From NCBI GenBank assembly GCA_016875395.1, contig VGRF01000012.1, positions 56,907 through 120,906 of the forward strand: 64,000 bases of DNA, given 5' to 3'. Below are positions 40,026 to 52,903 of the stretch, in pieces. Each line of letters starts with the position of its first letter. Position 1 is the stretch's first letter. Source of the stretch: Deltaproteobacteria bacterium (GTDB lineage: Bacteria > Myxococcota_A > UBA9160 > UBA6930). Made by a program: the position numbers and the translations under genes. The notes below the pieces were generated by a model. The model worked only from the letters and a program-made list of their open reading frames with translations. It did not search any database and was not told the DNA's origin.

Positions 40026-40478
40026 ATGACGGACGCGACGCGAATTCCGATGTTTCGCCGCGAGCGCGAGCTCGAAGCCAGGCACATCGATCAGCTCGGC
40101 CACGTGAACAACCTCGCGTGGATTCGCCTCACGCTCGAGCTCGCCGATGCGCACGCCAGCGCGCTCGGCTGCGGCTACGAGGCGCTGCGCGCGCGCGGCT
40201 TCGTGTGGGTCGTGCGCCACCAAGACCTGCACTACGAGCGCAGCGCGTTCCTCGGCGAACGCCTGCGCGAGACCACTTGGGTCAGCGAGCTGCGCGGCGC
40301 GCGCAGCCTGCGCCACACGCGCCTGCGGAGCGAACGCGGCGAGCTGTGCTTCGCCGCGAACACCGAGTGGGCGTTCGTGGATGTCGCGAAGCTCCGCCCG
40401 CGCCGCGTCCCGCCGGACATCCTCGCCGCGTTCGATCTGGTGAGCCTCGCCGAGGGCGAGGCGGCGGAACGCGCTTAG
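40026..40478 (+). CDS. Acyl-CoA thioesterase (4HBT hot-dog fold)
   Basis: A 150-residue hot-dog thioesterase. The signature ARHIDQLGHVNNLAWIRL has the catalytic Asp in the usual HxDxxGHVNN pattern, followed by the long helix and the WVVRHQDLHYERSAFLGE strand. Family members hydrolyse short or aromatic acyl-CoA (4-hydroxybenzoyl-CoA/YbgC/FcbC types); the substrate is not clear. It lies 25 nt after the potassium regulator and its end overlaps a convergent small gene by 4 nt. Confidence 0.85.
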   Translation: MTDATRIPMFRRERELEARHIDQLGHVNNLAWIRLTLELADAHASALGCGYEALRARGFVWVVRHQDLHYERSAFLGERLRETTWVSELRGARSLRHTRLRSERGELCFAANTEWAFVDVAKLRPRRVPPDILAAFDLVSLAEGEAAERA

Positions 40479-40696
40479 CTCGAAGCGCGCGCAGCCGGCG
40501 GGGCTGGCGCGTCGGGGAGGTCCTCGATGCTCGCCGGCGGCGCCGGCTCGAGCGTGCGCACGCCGCGCGAAATCTGCGCGTTCAGCTCCTGCGTCAGCTG
40601 CGCCTGCGCGCGCGCGACGTCGCTGCGCTTCTCCTCGCCAAACGAGGCGCTAGCGACCAACACGAACACCAACGACACGAAGCCGACGCAACGCAT
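40475..40696 (-). CDS. Small exported protein, unknown function
   Basis: A 73-residue protein with a signal-peptide-like start (RCVGFVSLVFVLVASASFG), then a charged helix (DVARAQAQLTQELNAQISRG) and a Pro/Ala-rich tail. ATG at 40696 follows GGGAGATCGC, a good ribosome site; a longer frame from 40747 lacks one. No family recognised. Convergent with and overlapping the thioesterase gene by 4 nt. Confidence 0.6.
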   Translation of the reverse strand: MRCVGFVSLVFVLVASASFGEEKRSDVARAQAQLTQELNAQISRGVRTLEPAPPASIEDLPDAPAPPAARASS

Positions 40697-41022
40697 GCGA
40701 TCTCCCTCAGGCGCGCGCGTCTTATCGGCCCGAGCGAGATCCAACATGTGACGCCCATAACAACTTTCTCACGCACCCCACGCGCATCTCCATGCCAAGC
40801 AAGCGCAACGAGCACGCAAATCAACGCGAACCCCTCGCAGCCGCAAAGTGCCTCGACGCCCGAAACGCCCGCCCGCATTGCCGCGCCGAGACAACCCCAG
40901 AACGACCCCGCTGACGAACGCTCCACCCAAGCAGGTCGGCCGAGGCCGCAAGCGAAGCGCGCAGCATCGGGCGAGTCTTCGAGCCCGATGCGAAGTAAAC
41001 GTGGAGAAAGCGCGGACCTCGG
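40697..41022. other. Intergenic region with repeat copy D
   Basis: 326 nt between two minus-strand genes. The first 200 nt (to about 40896) hold no gene; this patch is richer in A and C than its surroundings and includes a TAACAA motif. The remainder is repeat copy D, which ends at the stop codon of the SDR gene. Confidence 0.6.
40897..41022 (-). repeat. Dispersed variable-stem hairpin repeat, copy D
   Basis: Read on the minus strand: CACGTTTACTTC, perfect 9-bp stem GCATCGGGC / GCCCGATGC (hairpin 40964-40991) around TCGAAGACTC, then TGCGCGCTTCGCTTGCGGCC and TCGGCCGAC. It ends GGAGCGTTCGTCAGCGGGGT and CGTTCTGG, the same tail as copy A. It starts at the SDR stop codon and shares that gene's orientation. 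Confidence 0.85.
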
Positions 41023-41811
41023 TCACTCGAATGCGCGAGGCATCCGCATGTTCAAGCCCACCAGCCCCCCGTTCACGCCAACGATCTCGCCCGTCACGTA
41101 CCCCGACGCCGCCGACGCGAGGTAGAGCGCGCACGCCGCGATGTCGGTGGCACGTCCGAGTCGCGCCATCGGCGTCATCTTCACCATCGCGTCCTTGATC
41201 TCGGGCGTGAGCACCGTGGCGAGCGCGTCGGTCTCGACCGAGCCCACCGCGATCGCGTTCACGCGCACGCGCGGCGCGAAGTCCTGCGCGAGCTCTTGCG
41301 TCATGAACGAGAGCGCCGCCTTCGCGGTTCCGTACGCGACGAAGCCCGCGGCGTGGTTACGGCCCGCGACCGAGGAGATGTTGATCACGCTGCCGCTACC
41401 CGCGGTCTCCACCATCTTCGGGACCGCGAGGCGCGTCAGCAGGAACGCGGTAGTGACGTTGAAGCGGAAGGCCGCCTCGAACTCGCGCTCGCTCGTGCGC
41501 AGCGCGGCCTTCGGCGGCGAGCCGCCCGCGTTGTTCACGAGCACGTCGATGCGACCGAGCTCACGGACCGCGCGCGCGACGAGGTTCTCGAGCTGCTCGC
41601 GCTGCATCACGTCGCACGCGACCGCGAGCGCGCGGCCCCCGCGCTTCACCACCTCGTTCGCGGTGTCGTCGATGTCGGCCTGCGTGCGCGCCGCGGCGAC
41701 GACGTTCGCCCCGGCCTCGGCGTACGCGAGGGCGATCGCGCGCCCGATGCCCTTGCCGGCGCCGGTCACGATCGCCGTCTTCCCGTCGAGGCGGAACAGG
41801 TCGAGGATCAC
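41023..41811 (-). CDS. SDR-family NAD(P)-dependent oxidoreductase
   Basis: A 262-residue classical short-chain dehydrogenase/reductase. Cofactor loop TGAGKGIGRA, NNAG (LVNNAGGSPP), catalytic Ser (INISSVAG) and YGTAK for the Tyr-Lys pair are all present, so it should be active. C-terminal GEIVGVNGGL is typical of FabG-like members; substrate unknown. GTG start with GGAGGAG eight bases upstream. Last gene of the purL-purB minus-strand run, and repeat copy D starts directly at its stop. Confidence 0.92.
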   Translation of the reverse strand: MILDLFRLDGKTAIVTGAGKGIGRAIALAYAEAGANVVAAARTQADIDDTANEVVKRGGRALAVACDVMQREQLENLVARAVRELGRIDVLVNNAGGSPPKAALRTSEREFEAAFRFNVTTAFLLTRLAVPKMVETAGSGSVINISSVAGRNHAAGFVAYGTAKAALSFMTQELAQDFAPRVRVNAIAVGSVETDALATVLTPEIKDAMVKMTPMARLGRATDIAACALYLASAASGYVTGEIVGVNGGLVGLNMRMPRAFE

Positions 41812-41828
41812 GCGGGTCTCCTCCGGGA

Positions 41829-42608
41829 TTAGGGCTTCGGCGGCAGCGGGAAGAACGCGCTCGTGCGGCGCTGATACTCCGCGTACTCCGGGCGGCGTTT
41901 CCCGATGCTGCGCTCGAGCAGCGCGACGCCCGACACGCGCAGCAGCAGGAACGTCATCAGCGCAGGCGAAAGCGCGGTCAGCCAGCCGTGCGGCGTCGAG
42001 AGCGCGACGAGGAAAAGCCCCCAGTGCGCGACGGCGTCTCCGAAGTAGTTCGGGTGGCGCGTGTAGCGCCAGAGGCCGCGGTCCATCACGCGCCCGCGAT
42101 TCGCGGGATCCGCCTTGAAGCTCGCGAGCTGCGCGTCGCCGATCGACTCGAACGCGAGGCCGAACGCGAAGACGAGCGCGCCCAGGGCATCGAGGGCGCC
42201 GAGCGCCGCTCCGCCAGGCGCCGCCGCGCCGACCTGAACCGGTAGCGACACGATCCACTGCAGCACGCCCTGGAAGGTGAACACCGTCGCGAGGGAGATC
42301 AGCGGGAAGCGCTTCCCCCAATAGCGGCGCATCGCCTGATAACGCGGGTCCTCGCCGTGGCCCGTGTTGCGCCACCCGAGATAGCCGCCGAGGCGCAGCG
42401 CCCAGAGCGCGCACAGCGCGACGAGCAGCACGCCGCGCGGGTGCGCCGCGCCCGCGCTGAGCCAGGCGACACAGCCGCCGAGCGCGATGCCGGGCCCCCA
42501 CCAGATGTCGACGATGCTGGCGTTGCGCAAGGCGAGCGACAGCAGCCAGAGCGCGAGCATGGCGAGGGCGATTGCGAGCGCGGAGTTTGCGAGTGCGTCC
42601 CACGGCAT
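41829..42608 (-). CDS. DUF1295 / steroid 5-alpha-reductase-like membrane protein
   Basis: A 259-residue protein with six to seven membrane segments and the DUF1295 signature: SIVDIWWGPG near the N-terminus, then GLWRYTRHPNYFGDAV and the C-terminal ERSIGKRRPEYAEYQRRT. The RHPNY motif is shared with isoprenylcysteine methyltransferases and sterol reductases. Members are proposed lipid or steroid reductases, not well characterised in bacteria. It is 17 nt upstream of the SDR gene, so the two may act on the same lipid. Confidence 0.85.
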   Translation of the reverse strand: MPWDALANSALAIALAMLALWLLSLALRNASIVDIWWGPGIALGGCVAWLSAGAAHPRGVLLVALCALWALRLGGYLGWRNTGHGEDPRYQAMRRYWGKRFPLISLATVFTFQGVLQWIVSLPVQVGAAAPGGAALGALDALGALVFAFGLAFESIGDAQLASFKADPANRGRVMDRGLWRYTRHPNYFGDAVAHWGLFLVALSTPHGWLTALSPALMTFLLLRVSGVALLERSIGKRRPEYAEYQRRTSAFFPLPPKP

Positions 42609-42630
42609 GCGTGCAGGCTATCGCAGTGGG

Positions 42631-43659
42631 CTACGCGGTCTCCGCGGCGACCCGGCTCTCGATCCAGGCGTCGACGCGCGCCCACTCGCGATCGAGCCAC
42701 GCGAGGCACGCCTCGCGCTCCGCGGGAACCTCGGCGCGCGGCACGCGCCACGTCTTCAGCTCGATCGCGCGGCCGATCAGCGTGCCCCGTAACAAGTCGA
42801 GCGCACCGTGCGCGCCGTCGAAGCCGCGGTGCGCGAGGAAGATCACGTCGGCGCGCTGCGCGGTGTCGAGCACGGCGAGCGGGCCCCGGCTGCGCGGCGG
42901 CAGCACGTGGCGCAGCCCCTCCACGCGCGCGAGTCGCTCGGCGTCGCCGCTCGCGCGCACGCGCCCGATCGCTTCGCGCTGCTTGTCCTCGGAGAAGCGC
43001 GTGCCTTCCGGGAACACGATCACGCCCTCGCGCGCGCCGAGTCCACTCGCGAGCGAGCGGATCGCCTGCTCCTCGCGCTCGGCCGAGCCCTTGCCGCGGC
43101 TCACGAAGGCGTTCTCGAGCCGCTGCCCCACGATGTCGATCGCGGGATCGAACAGCACCTCGCGCTTCATCACGTAGCGGAGCAGTACGTCGTGCGGGCC
43201 CGACACGAACACGGCTGGCAGCAACACGTCGACGAGGCTCGCGTGCCGCACGAACAGCAGAATGGGCTGCTCGTCGGGCACGAAACCTTCTTCGACGTGT
43301 ACGCGGAGCGAGAGCGTGCGGCGCGCCATGTTGAAGAGGCCGCGCGCCCAAATCTGCTGGAGGCGGAAGAGGCGGCGCAGATAGCGCGGGCGCGGAGTGC
43401 CGAACGAGATCAGCTCCGCGACCGCCCACGACGTGACGCCGAAGCACACCCAGAAGAAGTAACCCCACAGCAAGACCACGCTGCGCACGAGCGGCCAACG
43501 TCGGCGCGGGCCGCCGCTCGCGACATCGGCGATCGCCGCGAGCGCGAGCCACAGCGGGAGGCCGAGCGTGGTGATCGCGAGACCGAGGTAGACCGCGGGC
43601 ACCGAGAGCGCGCGGCGCCCCCAGCGAGTCCAGCGCGACTCGCGAACCTCGAAGCTCAC
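42631..43659 (-). CDS. 1-acylglycerol-3-phosphate acyltransferase-like protein
   Basis: A 342-residue PlsC-family acyltransferase. Two hydrophobic helices near the N-terminus anchor it; the catalytic motif is HASLVD (H-x4-D), with FPEGTRFSEDK as the phosphate-binding motif III. Size and the conserved start resemble PlsC-like paralogues rather than the short canonical PlsC, so the acceptor lipid is uncertain. Its GTG start overlaps the stop of the AI-2E transporter gene (GTGA). Part of a minus-strand group with lipid-related membrane enzymes. Confidence 0.87.
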   Translation of the reverse strand: MSFEVRESRWTRWGRRALSVPAVYLGLAITTLGLPLWLALAAIADVASGGPRRRWPLVRSVVLLWGYFFWVCFGVTSWAVAELISFGTPRPRYLRRLFRLQQIWARGLFNMARRTLSLRVHVEEGFVPDEQPILLFVRHASLVDVLLPAVFVSGPHDVLLRYVMKREVLFDPAIDIVGQRLENAFVSRGKGSAEREEQAIRSLASGLGAREGVIVFPEGTRFSEDKQREAIGRVRASGDAERLARVEGLRHVLPPRSRGPLAVLDTAQRADVIFLAHRGFDGAHGALDLLRGTLIGRAIELKTWRVPRAEVPAEREACLAWLDREWARVDAWIESRVAAETA

Positions 43660-44702
43660 AGCGACTTCCGCATTGCGGCGAAGTCGCCGGCGAGCAGCTG
43701 CGCGATGGGGCGGCTGCCGGGGAAGCGCTCGAGCAGAATCGCGATCACCGCCGTCATCGGCGCCGCGAGCAGCGCGCCCGCGAGCCCCCAAAGCATCGTC
43801 CAGAACACGAGCGCCATCATGATCGTGATGGGATGTAGCCCAAGCGAGTCGCCGAGAATCTTCGGCTCGAAGAGATTCGCGACGAAGTGGATGCCGCCTG
43901 GGATCGCGAGCGCGAGCACGAACACCGTGCGGCTCACTTCGGGGTCGAGCCACAGCACCGGGATCGGCAGCACGAGCGCGATGAAGACGCCGACGGTCGG
44001 CACGAACGTGAGCAAGAACGTGAGCAGCGCCCACACCATCGCGAGCGGCACGTCCATCACGAGGAACACGGCGCCGACGAGCAGGCTGCTGATGCCCGAG
44101 AGCGCGATCTTGCCCGCGAGATAGGCCTGCACGCGCCGCACGATCGCACCCCAGGTGCCGCGCTCCTGGCGGCTGAAGGTGTCGGCGCCGAGCATCAGAA
44201 AGAACACGAACACGAGCACGATCATCGAGTTCGAGAGCAGGCTCACCACGGTGTTCGTGATCGTCTGCAGCAGGTTGCCCACCGTGGCGACGGGGATCTC
44301 GCGCAGCTTCGACATCCCGCCCGCGAGCTGCTCCTGAAGCGGCGCGGGCGCGAGCGCGGCGGCCCCGTCGACGAGCGCGGCGATCTTCGTGCCGTACGCG
44401 TCGCTGTTCGCGGCGAGCTCGCTCACCGAGACGCCTACGAGCACGCCCGAGCCGCCGAGCCCGAGCACGCCTAACAACAGCACCAGCGGCAGCGCGACGC
44501 GGCGCGGGATGCGCGTGTGGTCGGCGAGCAGGTCTACGCCCATGCCGAGCGCGAGCGCGATGAAGAGCGCCATCACGAACGGGATCAGCACGGGCCGCAG
44601 CCACCAGAGCGCGAACGCGACGCCGATCGTCGCGAGCACCGCGAGGCAGATCGTCTGCACGCGCTGCTCGCGCGCGGAGATCTGCGAAGCGCCGCCCGGC
44701 AA
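43656..44702 (-). CDS. AI-2E family transporter (PerM/YdiK type)
   Basis: A 348-residue inner-membrane protein with about eight hydrophobic helices in the 2+... arrangement of the AI-2E/UPF0118 family. Typical stretches: LWWLRPVLIPFVMALFIAL, the long periplasmic region ending TITNTVVSLLSN, and FVPTVGVFIALVLPIPV plus FEPKILGDSLGLHP near the C-terminus. Members export diverse small solutes or Na+/H+; a role in autoinducer transport is not implied. TTG start, 3 nt after the purB stop. Confidence 0.88.
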   Translation of the reverse strand: MPGGASQISAREQRVQTICLAVLATIGVAFALWWLRPVLIPFVMALFIALALGMGVDLLADHTRIPRRVALPLVLLLGVLGLGGSGVLVGVSVSELAANSDAYGTKIAALVDGAAALAPAPLQEQLAGGMSKLREIPVATVGNLLQTITNTVVSLLSNSMIVLVFVFFLMLGADTFSRQERGTWGAIVRRVQAYLAGKIALSGISSLLVGAVFLVMDVPLAMVWALLTFLLTFVPTVGVFIALVLPIPVLWLDPEVSRTVFVLALAIPGGIHFVANLFEPKILGDSLGLHPITIMMALVFWTMLWGLAGALLAAPMTAVIAILLERFPGSRPIAQLLAGDFAAMRKSL

Positions 44703-44705
44703 CGC

Positions 44706-49930
<5,225 letters not shown>

Positions 49931-50153
49931 CGGACCCTCGATGGGCGCGCATTCTACCGGCGGAGCGCGCGCTTGCCGCCGGAGGTGCGAGCGCTGCGGA
50001 GCTTGCTGCCAGCGGACGCGAACGAGAAGCGGGCGGCGGGCGAAACGTGCCCAGCCACACACGCTCGTGACGCCGCGCGTGCATCGTCATCGCAGCGTTG
50101 ACAGCGCGAACTGCGGGCCGAGCCTGCTGAGATCGCCACGCGGCGAGGGGGTG

Positions 50154-50318
50154 ATGGACGTGAGCGACGAGCGAGAGAGGAAGCTGCGGCTGCTCGAGCG
50201 TGAGCCCGAGCCGGTGCCCGCTGTACCCGCGGAGATGGACGCGGCGGTGAGCCGCTGGGACCCGTGGCTGCTGGCGCTCGCGAAGCTCGAAATGCAGAGC
50301 GAGGGGCGCCCGAACTAG
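50154..50318 (+). CDS. Small hypothetical protein (54 aa)
   Basis: A 54-residue acidic/basic peptide beginning MDVSDERERKLRLLEREP and containing VSRWDPWLLALAKLEMQSE, plausibly two short helices. A purine-rich GCGAGGGGG lies just before the ATG. No family is recognised. Its amino-acid composition is balanced, unlike the Arg/Ala-rich shadow frames around it, which is the main reason to consider it real. Divergent from purL. Confidence 0.45.
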   Translation: MDVSDERERKLRLLEREPEPVPAVPAEMDAAVSRWDPWLLALAKLEMQSEGRPN

Positions 50319-50403
50319 CCGCGCACCGCTGCCGCCCCAATTGCCAGGACGGGTCTGACGCTCGCACCTCCGGCGGCTAGCGGCGCGACCGAATGCGCTC
50401 AGA

Positions 50404-50919
50404 ATGCGGGGCGTGACCCTCGAGCAACTCCACGCGCTGCTCGCCTCGATCAGCGACGCCCGGCCGGGCGCTGCGGTCCACATCTATGAGATTCGGCCCG
50501 GCTGGTTCTTCCTCTCCGCCCGCAGCCGCTCTCTCGCGGCGCGACAGGTGCGCGCACTGACCGCGCTGCGTGCGCTCGGCTGGCCCACGTTCGTCGCGGG
50601 CGATCTCGACGATCCGCGCGAGGCGCAGCTGCCCGGCGCGTGGGTCGAATTCTGGCCGCACACGTGGCTCGTGCCGCCGGAGCCGGCCGCGGAAGCGCTG
50701 CTCGCGCGCTGGCTGCACGTCGGCGGTTATCGGCTCTATCTCGCGCACGAGCCGGTGAACGCGAGCGCGCTGCCGGATCTCTTCCGTGCCCCGCCACGCG
50801 AGTGCGTCGACGCGTGCTCCGGCATCGGCGTCGTGGCGCTGCTCGACTCGTTCTTGGACGACCGCGAGTGGCGTGTTCTCGTGCAGCGGATCGCGCGCGC
50901 GGAGTCGCTAGCGGCGTGA
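50404..50919 (+). CDS. Hypothetical protein (171 aa)
   Basis: A 171-residue soluble protein without signal peptide or membrane segment. It has a well-balanced composition with several Trp residues (IRPGWFFLSARS, GAWVEFWPHTWLV) and one Cys pair (ECVDACSG). ATG start just downstream of a short gap after the 54-residue gene. I recognise no family. It is probably a real gene by codon pattern; opposite frames are Arg-rich. Confidence 0.65.
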   Translation: MRGVTLEQLHALLASISDARPGAAVHIYEIRPGWFFLSARSRSLAARQVRALTALRALGWPTFVAGDLDDPREAQLPGAWVEFWPHTWLVPPEPAAEALLARWLHVGGYRLYLAHEPVNASALPDLFRAPPRECVDACSGIGVVALLDSFLDDREWRVLVQRIARAESLAA

Positions 50920-50940
50920 CAGCCAGCCCGGGTGATGCTC

Positions 50941-51846
50941 TCAGCGCGTCAGCTTCTCGTACGCGCGGTAGTGCCTCAGCGCCTCCTGCTTCTTCCCCGC
51001 GGCTTCGAGCAGGCCCGCGAGATTCCAGTGCGCGTCGGCGAAGCTCGGGTCGAGCGCGATGGCGTGCTCGTAGTGGTGCATCGCAGCCGCGGCGCCGCGC
51101 GTGTCTTCGAGCGCGAGCGCGAGGTTGTAGTGAACCTCGGCATCGCGCGGATCGAGCGCGAGCGCGCGCTCGTAGAGAGCGGCGGCCTCCTTCGCGCGCC
51201 CGGCTTCGTGCAGGAGGCGCGCGAGATTGACCGCGGCATCGGCGAAGCTCGCGTCGCGCGCGAGCGCGCGCCGGTAGCAGCGAATCGCGGCGGCGGGGTC
51301 GCACGACTCCTCGTGCGCGAGCGCCTCGTCGAAGGCAATGCGAGCGAGCGATCGCGCGTCGGGTGCGGGCTCGCGGGCGGCTTCTTCGCGCGCGGCGGCA
51401 CGCGCGCGACCGGCGCGCAGCGGTTCGCGTGCGTCCGCGCGCTCGGTCGCGATGCGGCTCCCGATCACGCGCGCGGCGTCGCTCGCGAGCTCGCTCGCGC
51501 TGAACTCGAGCAGCAGCTGCCCGCTCTCGGGCTCGAAGCGCGCCCCGCCGCGCTGCACGACGACGCGCTTCCCATCCGCCGCGATGCGCAGGCCTGATAA
51601 CTCGCTCGACTCGCCGAGCTCGCGGGCGAGCGCGCGGAGCGCACGCTTCACGCGCGCGGCGGGAACCCGCGCGTCGTGCAGGCTCTTCGCAGCGCGCAGC
51701 ACCACGAGATCCTGGAAGCGGAACGCGAGCGCGCGCCCGCGGCGCCCGGGTGCGCACCAGCCCGCGCGCACGAACGCGCGCACGCGCGCCTCGGACACGC
51801 CGAGCACGCGCGCGACCTCGGCGGTTGTGAGCGACGCGGGAGGCAT
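50941..51846 (-). CDS. MerR-type DNA-binding domain fused to TPR repeats
   Basis: A 301-residue protein. Residues 1-~75 form a MerR-like winged helix (LTTAEVARVLGVSEARVRAF, then AFRFQDLVVLRAAKSL). A middle linker of ~100 residues follows. Residues about 170-300 hold at least three TPRs, with matches such as AIRCYRRALARDASFADAA, AAALYERALALDPRDAEVH and AMHHYEHAIALDPSFADAH. The fusion suggests a regulator whose TPRs bind a partner protein instead of a small ligand. It lies 40 nt downstream of Ku on the same strand. Confidence 0.85.
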   Translation of the reverse strand: MPPASLTTAEVARVLGVSEARVRAFVRAGWCAPGRRGRALAFRFQDLVVLRAAKSLHDARVPAARVKRALRALARELGESSELSGLRIAADGKRVVVQRGGARFEPESGQLLLEFSASELASDAARVIGSRIATERADAREPLRAGRARAAAREEAAREPAPDARSLARIAFDEALAHEESCDPAAAIRCYRRALARDASFADAAVNLARLLHEAGRAKEAAALYERALALDPRDAEVHYNLALALEDTRGAAAAMHHYEHAIALDPSFADAHWNLAGLLEAAGKKQEALRHYRAYEKLTR

Positions 51847-51886
51847 GCGGGCAGTGTCGCGCGCGATGAGGCGCGCTCAAGCGCAC

Positions 51887-52768
51887 TCAGCCCCGCGCGC
51901 GCTTCGCGTCCGCGCTCTTGCCCTTTGCGCGCGCCGGCTTGCGCACGCGCTCGGCGGCGGCATCGGGCGTCACCTTCGCTTGCCCCGCACCGCCGCGCTT
52001 CTCTTCGAGGCTCTTCTTCAACGCCGCGACGAGGTCGATGATCTGCTCGCGCTGCTCGGCGCGCGGAGCGGACACGACCTCTTCGCCCGCGACCTTCCGG
52101 TCGATGGCCGAGAGCAACTCGCGCCGATACTCGTCCTCGTACTTCTCAGGCTGGAAGCGCTCGCTCGCGAGCTGTTCGATCAGCTGCTGCGCGAGATCGA
52201 GCTCGCCCTTCTTCAGCTCCACCTCGTCGCCGAACTCGATCTCGTCGAATTTCGCGACTTCGTCGGCGTAGTAGAGGCCCTGCAGCACGAGCCCGCGGCC
52301 GAGCGGCCGGACGAGCACGAGCTGCTCGCGGCCGCGCACGTGGTGTCGGCCGATCGCGACCTTTCCCATCGTGAGCATCGCCTCGTTGAGCAGGCGATAG
52401 GCCTTGGCGCCGCCCTTGTCCGGGCCGAGCAGCTGCGCCTTCTCGTAGTAGAGCGCGTCGACGCGCTCCATCGGAATGAACTCTTCGATCTCGATCGTGC
52501 GGTCGCTCTTGCGCTCGAGCGCCTTCAGCTCCTCGTCGCTCATCACGACGTACTGGTCCTTCGCGTACTCGTAGCCCTTGACGCGGTCGGCGCTCTCGAC
52601 CGGCTCGCCACACGTCGCGCACACGTACTGCTGCTTGAGCCGCGACTTGTCCTTCGCGTGCAGCATGTTGAACGAGACGCTCTTGCTGCGGTTCGCGGTG
52701 TAGACCTTCACCGGAATCGAGACGAGGCCGAACGAGATCGTGGCCGAGGAGTTCGCGCGAGCGGGCAT
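51887..52768 (-). CDS. ku: Non-homologous end joining protein Ku
   Basis: A 293-residue bacterial Ku, a homodimeric ring that binds double-strand DNA ends and recruits LigD. Hallmarks: SATISFGLVSIPVKVYTA at the N-terminus, two CxxC-like cysteines in YVCATCGEPV, and the ring core up to VAALKKSLEEK. The Lys/Arg/Ala-rich tail (ERVRKPARAKGK) is the usual DNA- and partner-binding extension. ATG 52768 fits the family start; upstream extension in frame is not conserved. Divergent from ligD, giving a complete two-gene end-joining system. Confidence 0.96.
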   Translation of the reverse strand: MPARANSSATISFGLVSIPVKVYTANRSKSVSFNMLHAKDKSRLKQQYVCATCGEPVESADRVKGYEYAKDQYVVMSDEELKALERKSDRTIEIEEFIPMERVDALYYEKAQLLGPDKGGAKAYRLLNEAMLTMGKVAIGRHHVRGREQLVLVRPLGRGLVLQGLYYADEVAKFDEIEFGDEVELKKGELDLAQQLIEQLASERFQPEKYEDEYRRELLSAIDRKVAGEEVVSAPRAEQREQIIDLVAALKKSLEEKRGGAGQAKVTPDAAAERVRKPARAKGKSADAKRARG

Positions 52769-52881
52769 CGAGGAGGACCTGCCTGACAAACGGGGGAGGA
52801 TTCGTTTGGCGCGGAAGGTCCGCACCCTACCATGCGAAGAATCGACGTTCGAGACGACTTCCTTGATGCCGTGACACTTTT

Positions 52882-52903
52882 CGGTGTCGAAGATTCGACA
52901 CCG
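52882..52903. promoter_or_regulatory. Perfect inverted repeat at the Ku/LigD divergent start
   Basis: CGGTGTCGAA, GA spacer, TTCGACACCG: ten base pairs of perfect dyad symmetry, overlapping the ligD GTG. A partial copy, GACAC...GTGTC, lies just upstream (52873-52888). It looks like a repressor operator or an mRNA hairpin that hides the ligD start. Confidence 0.5.
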
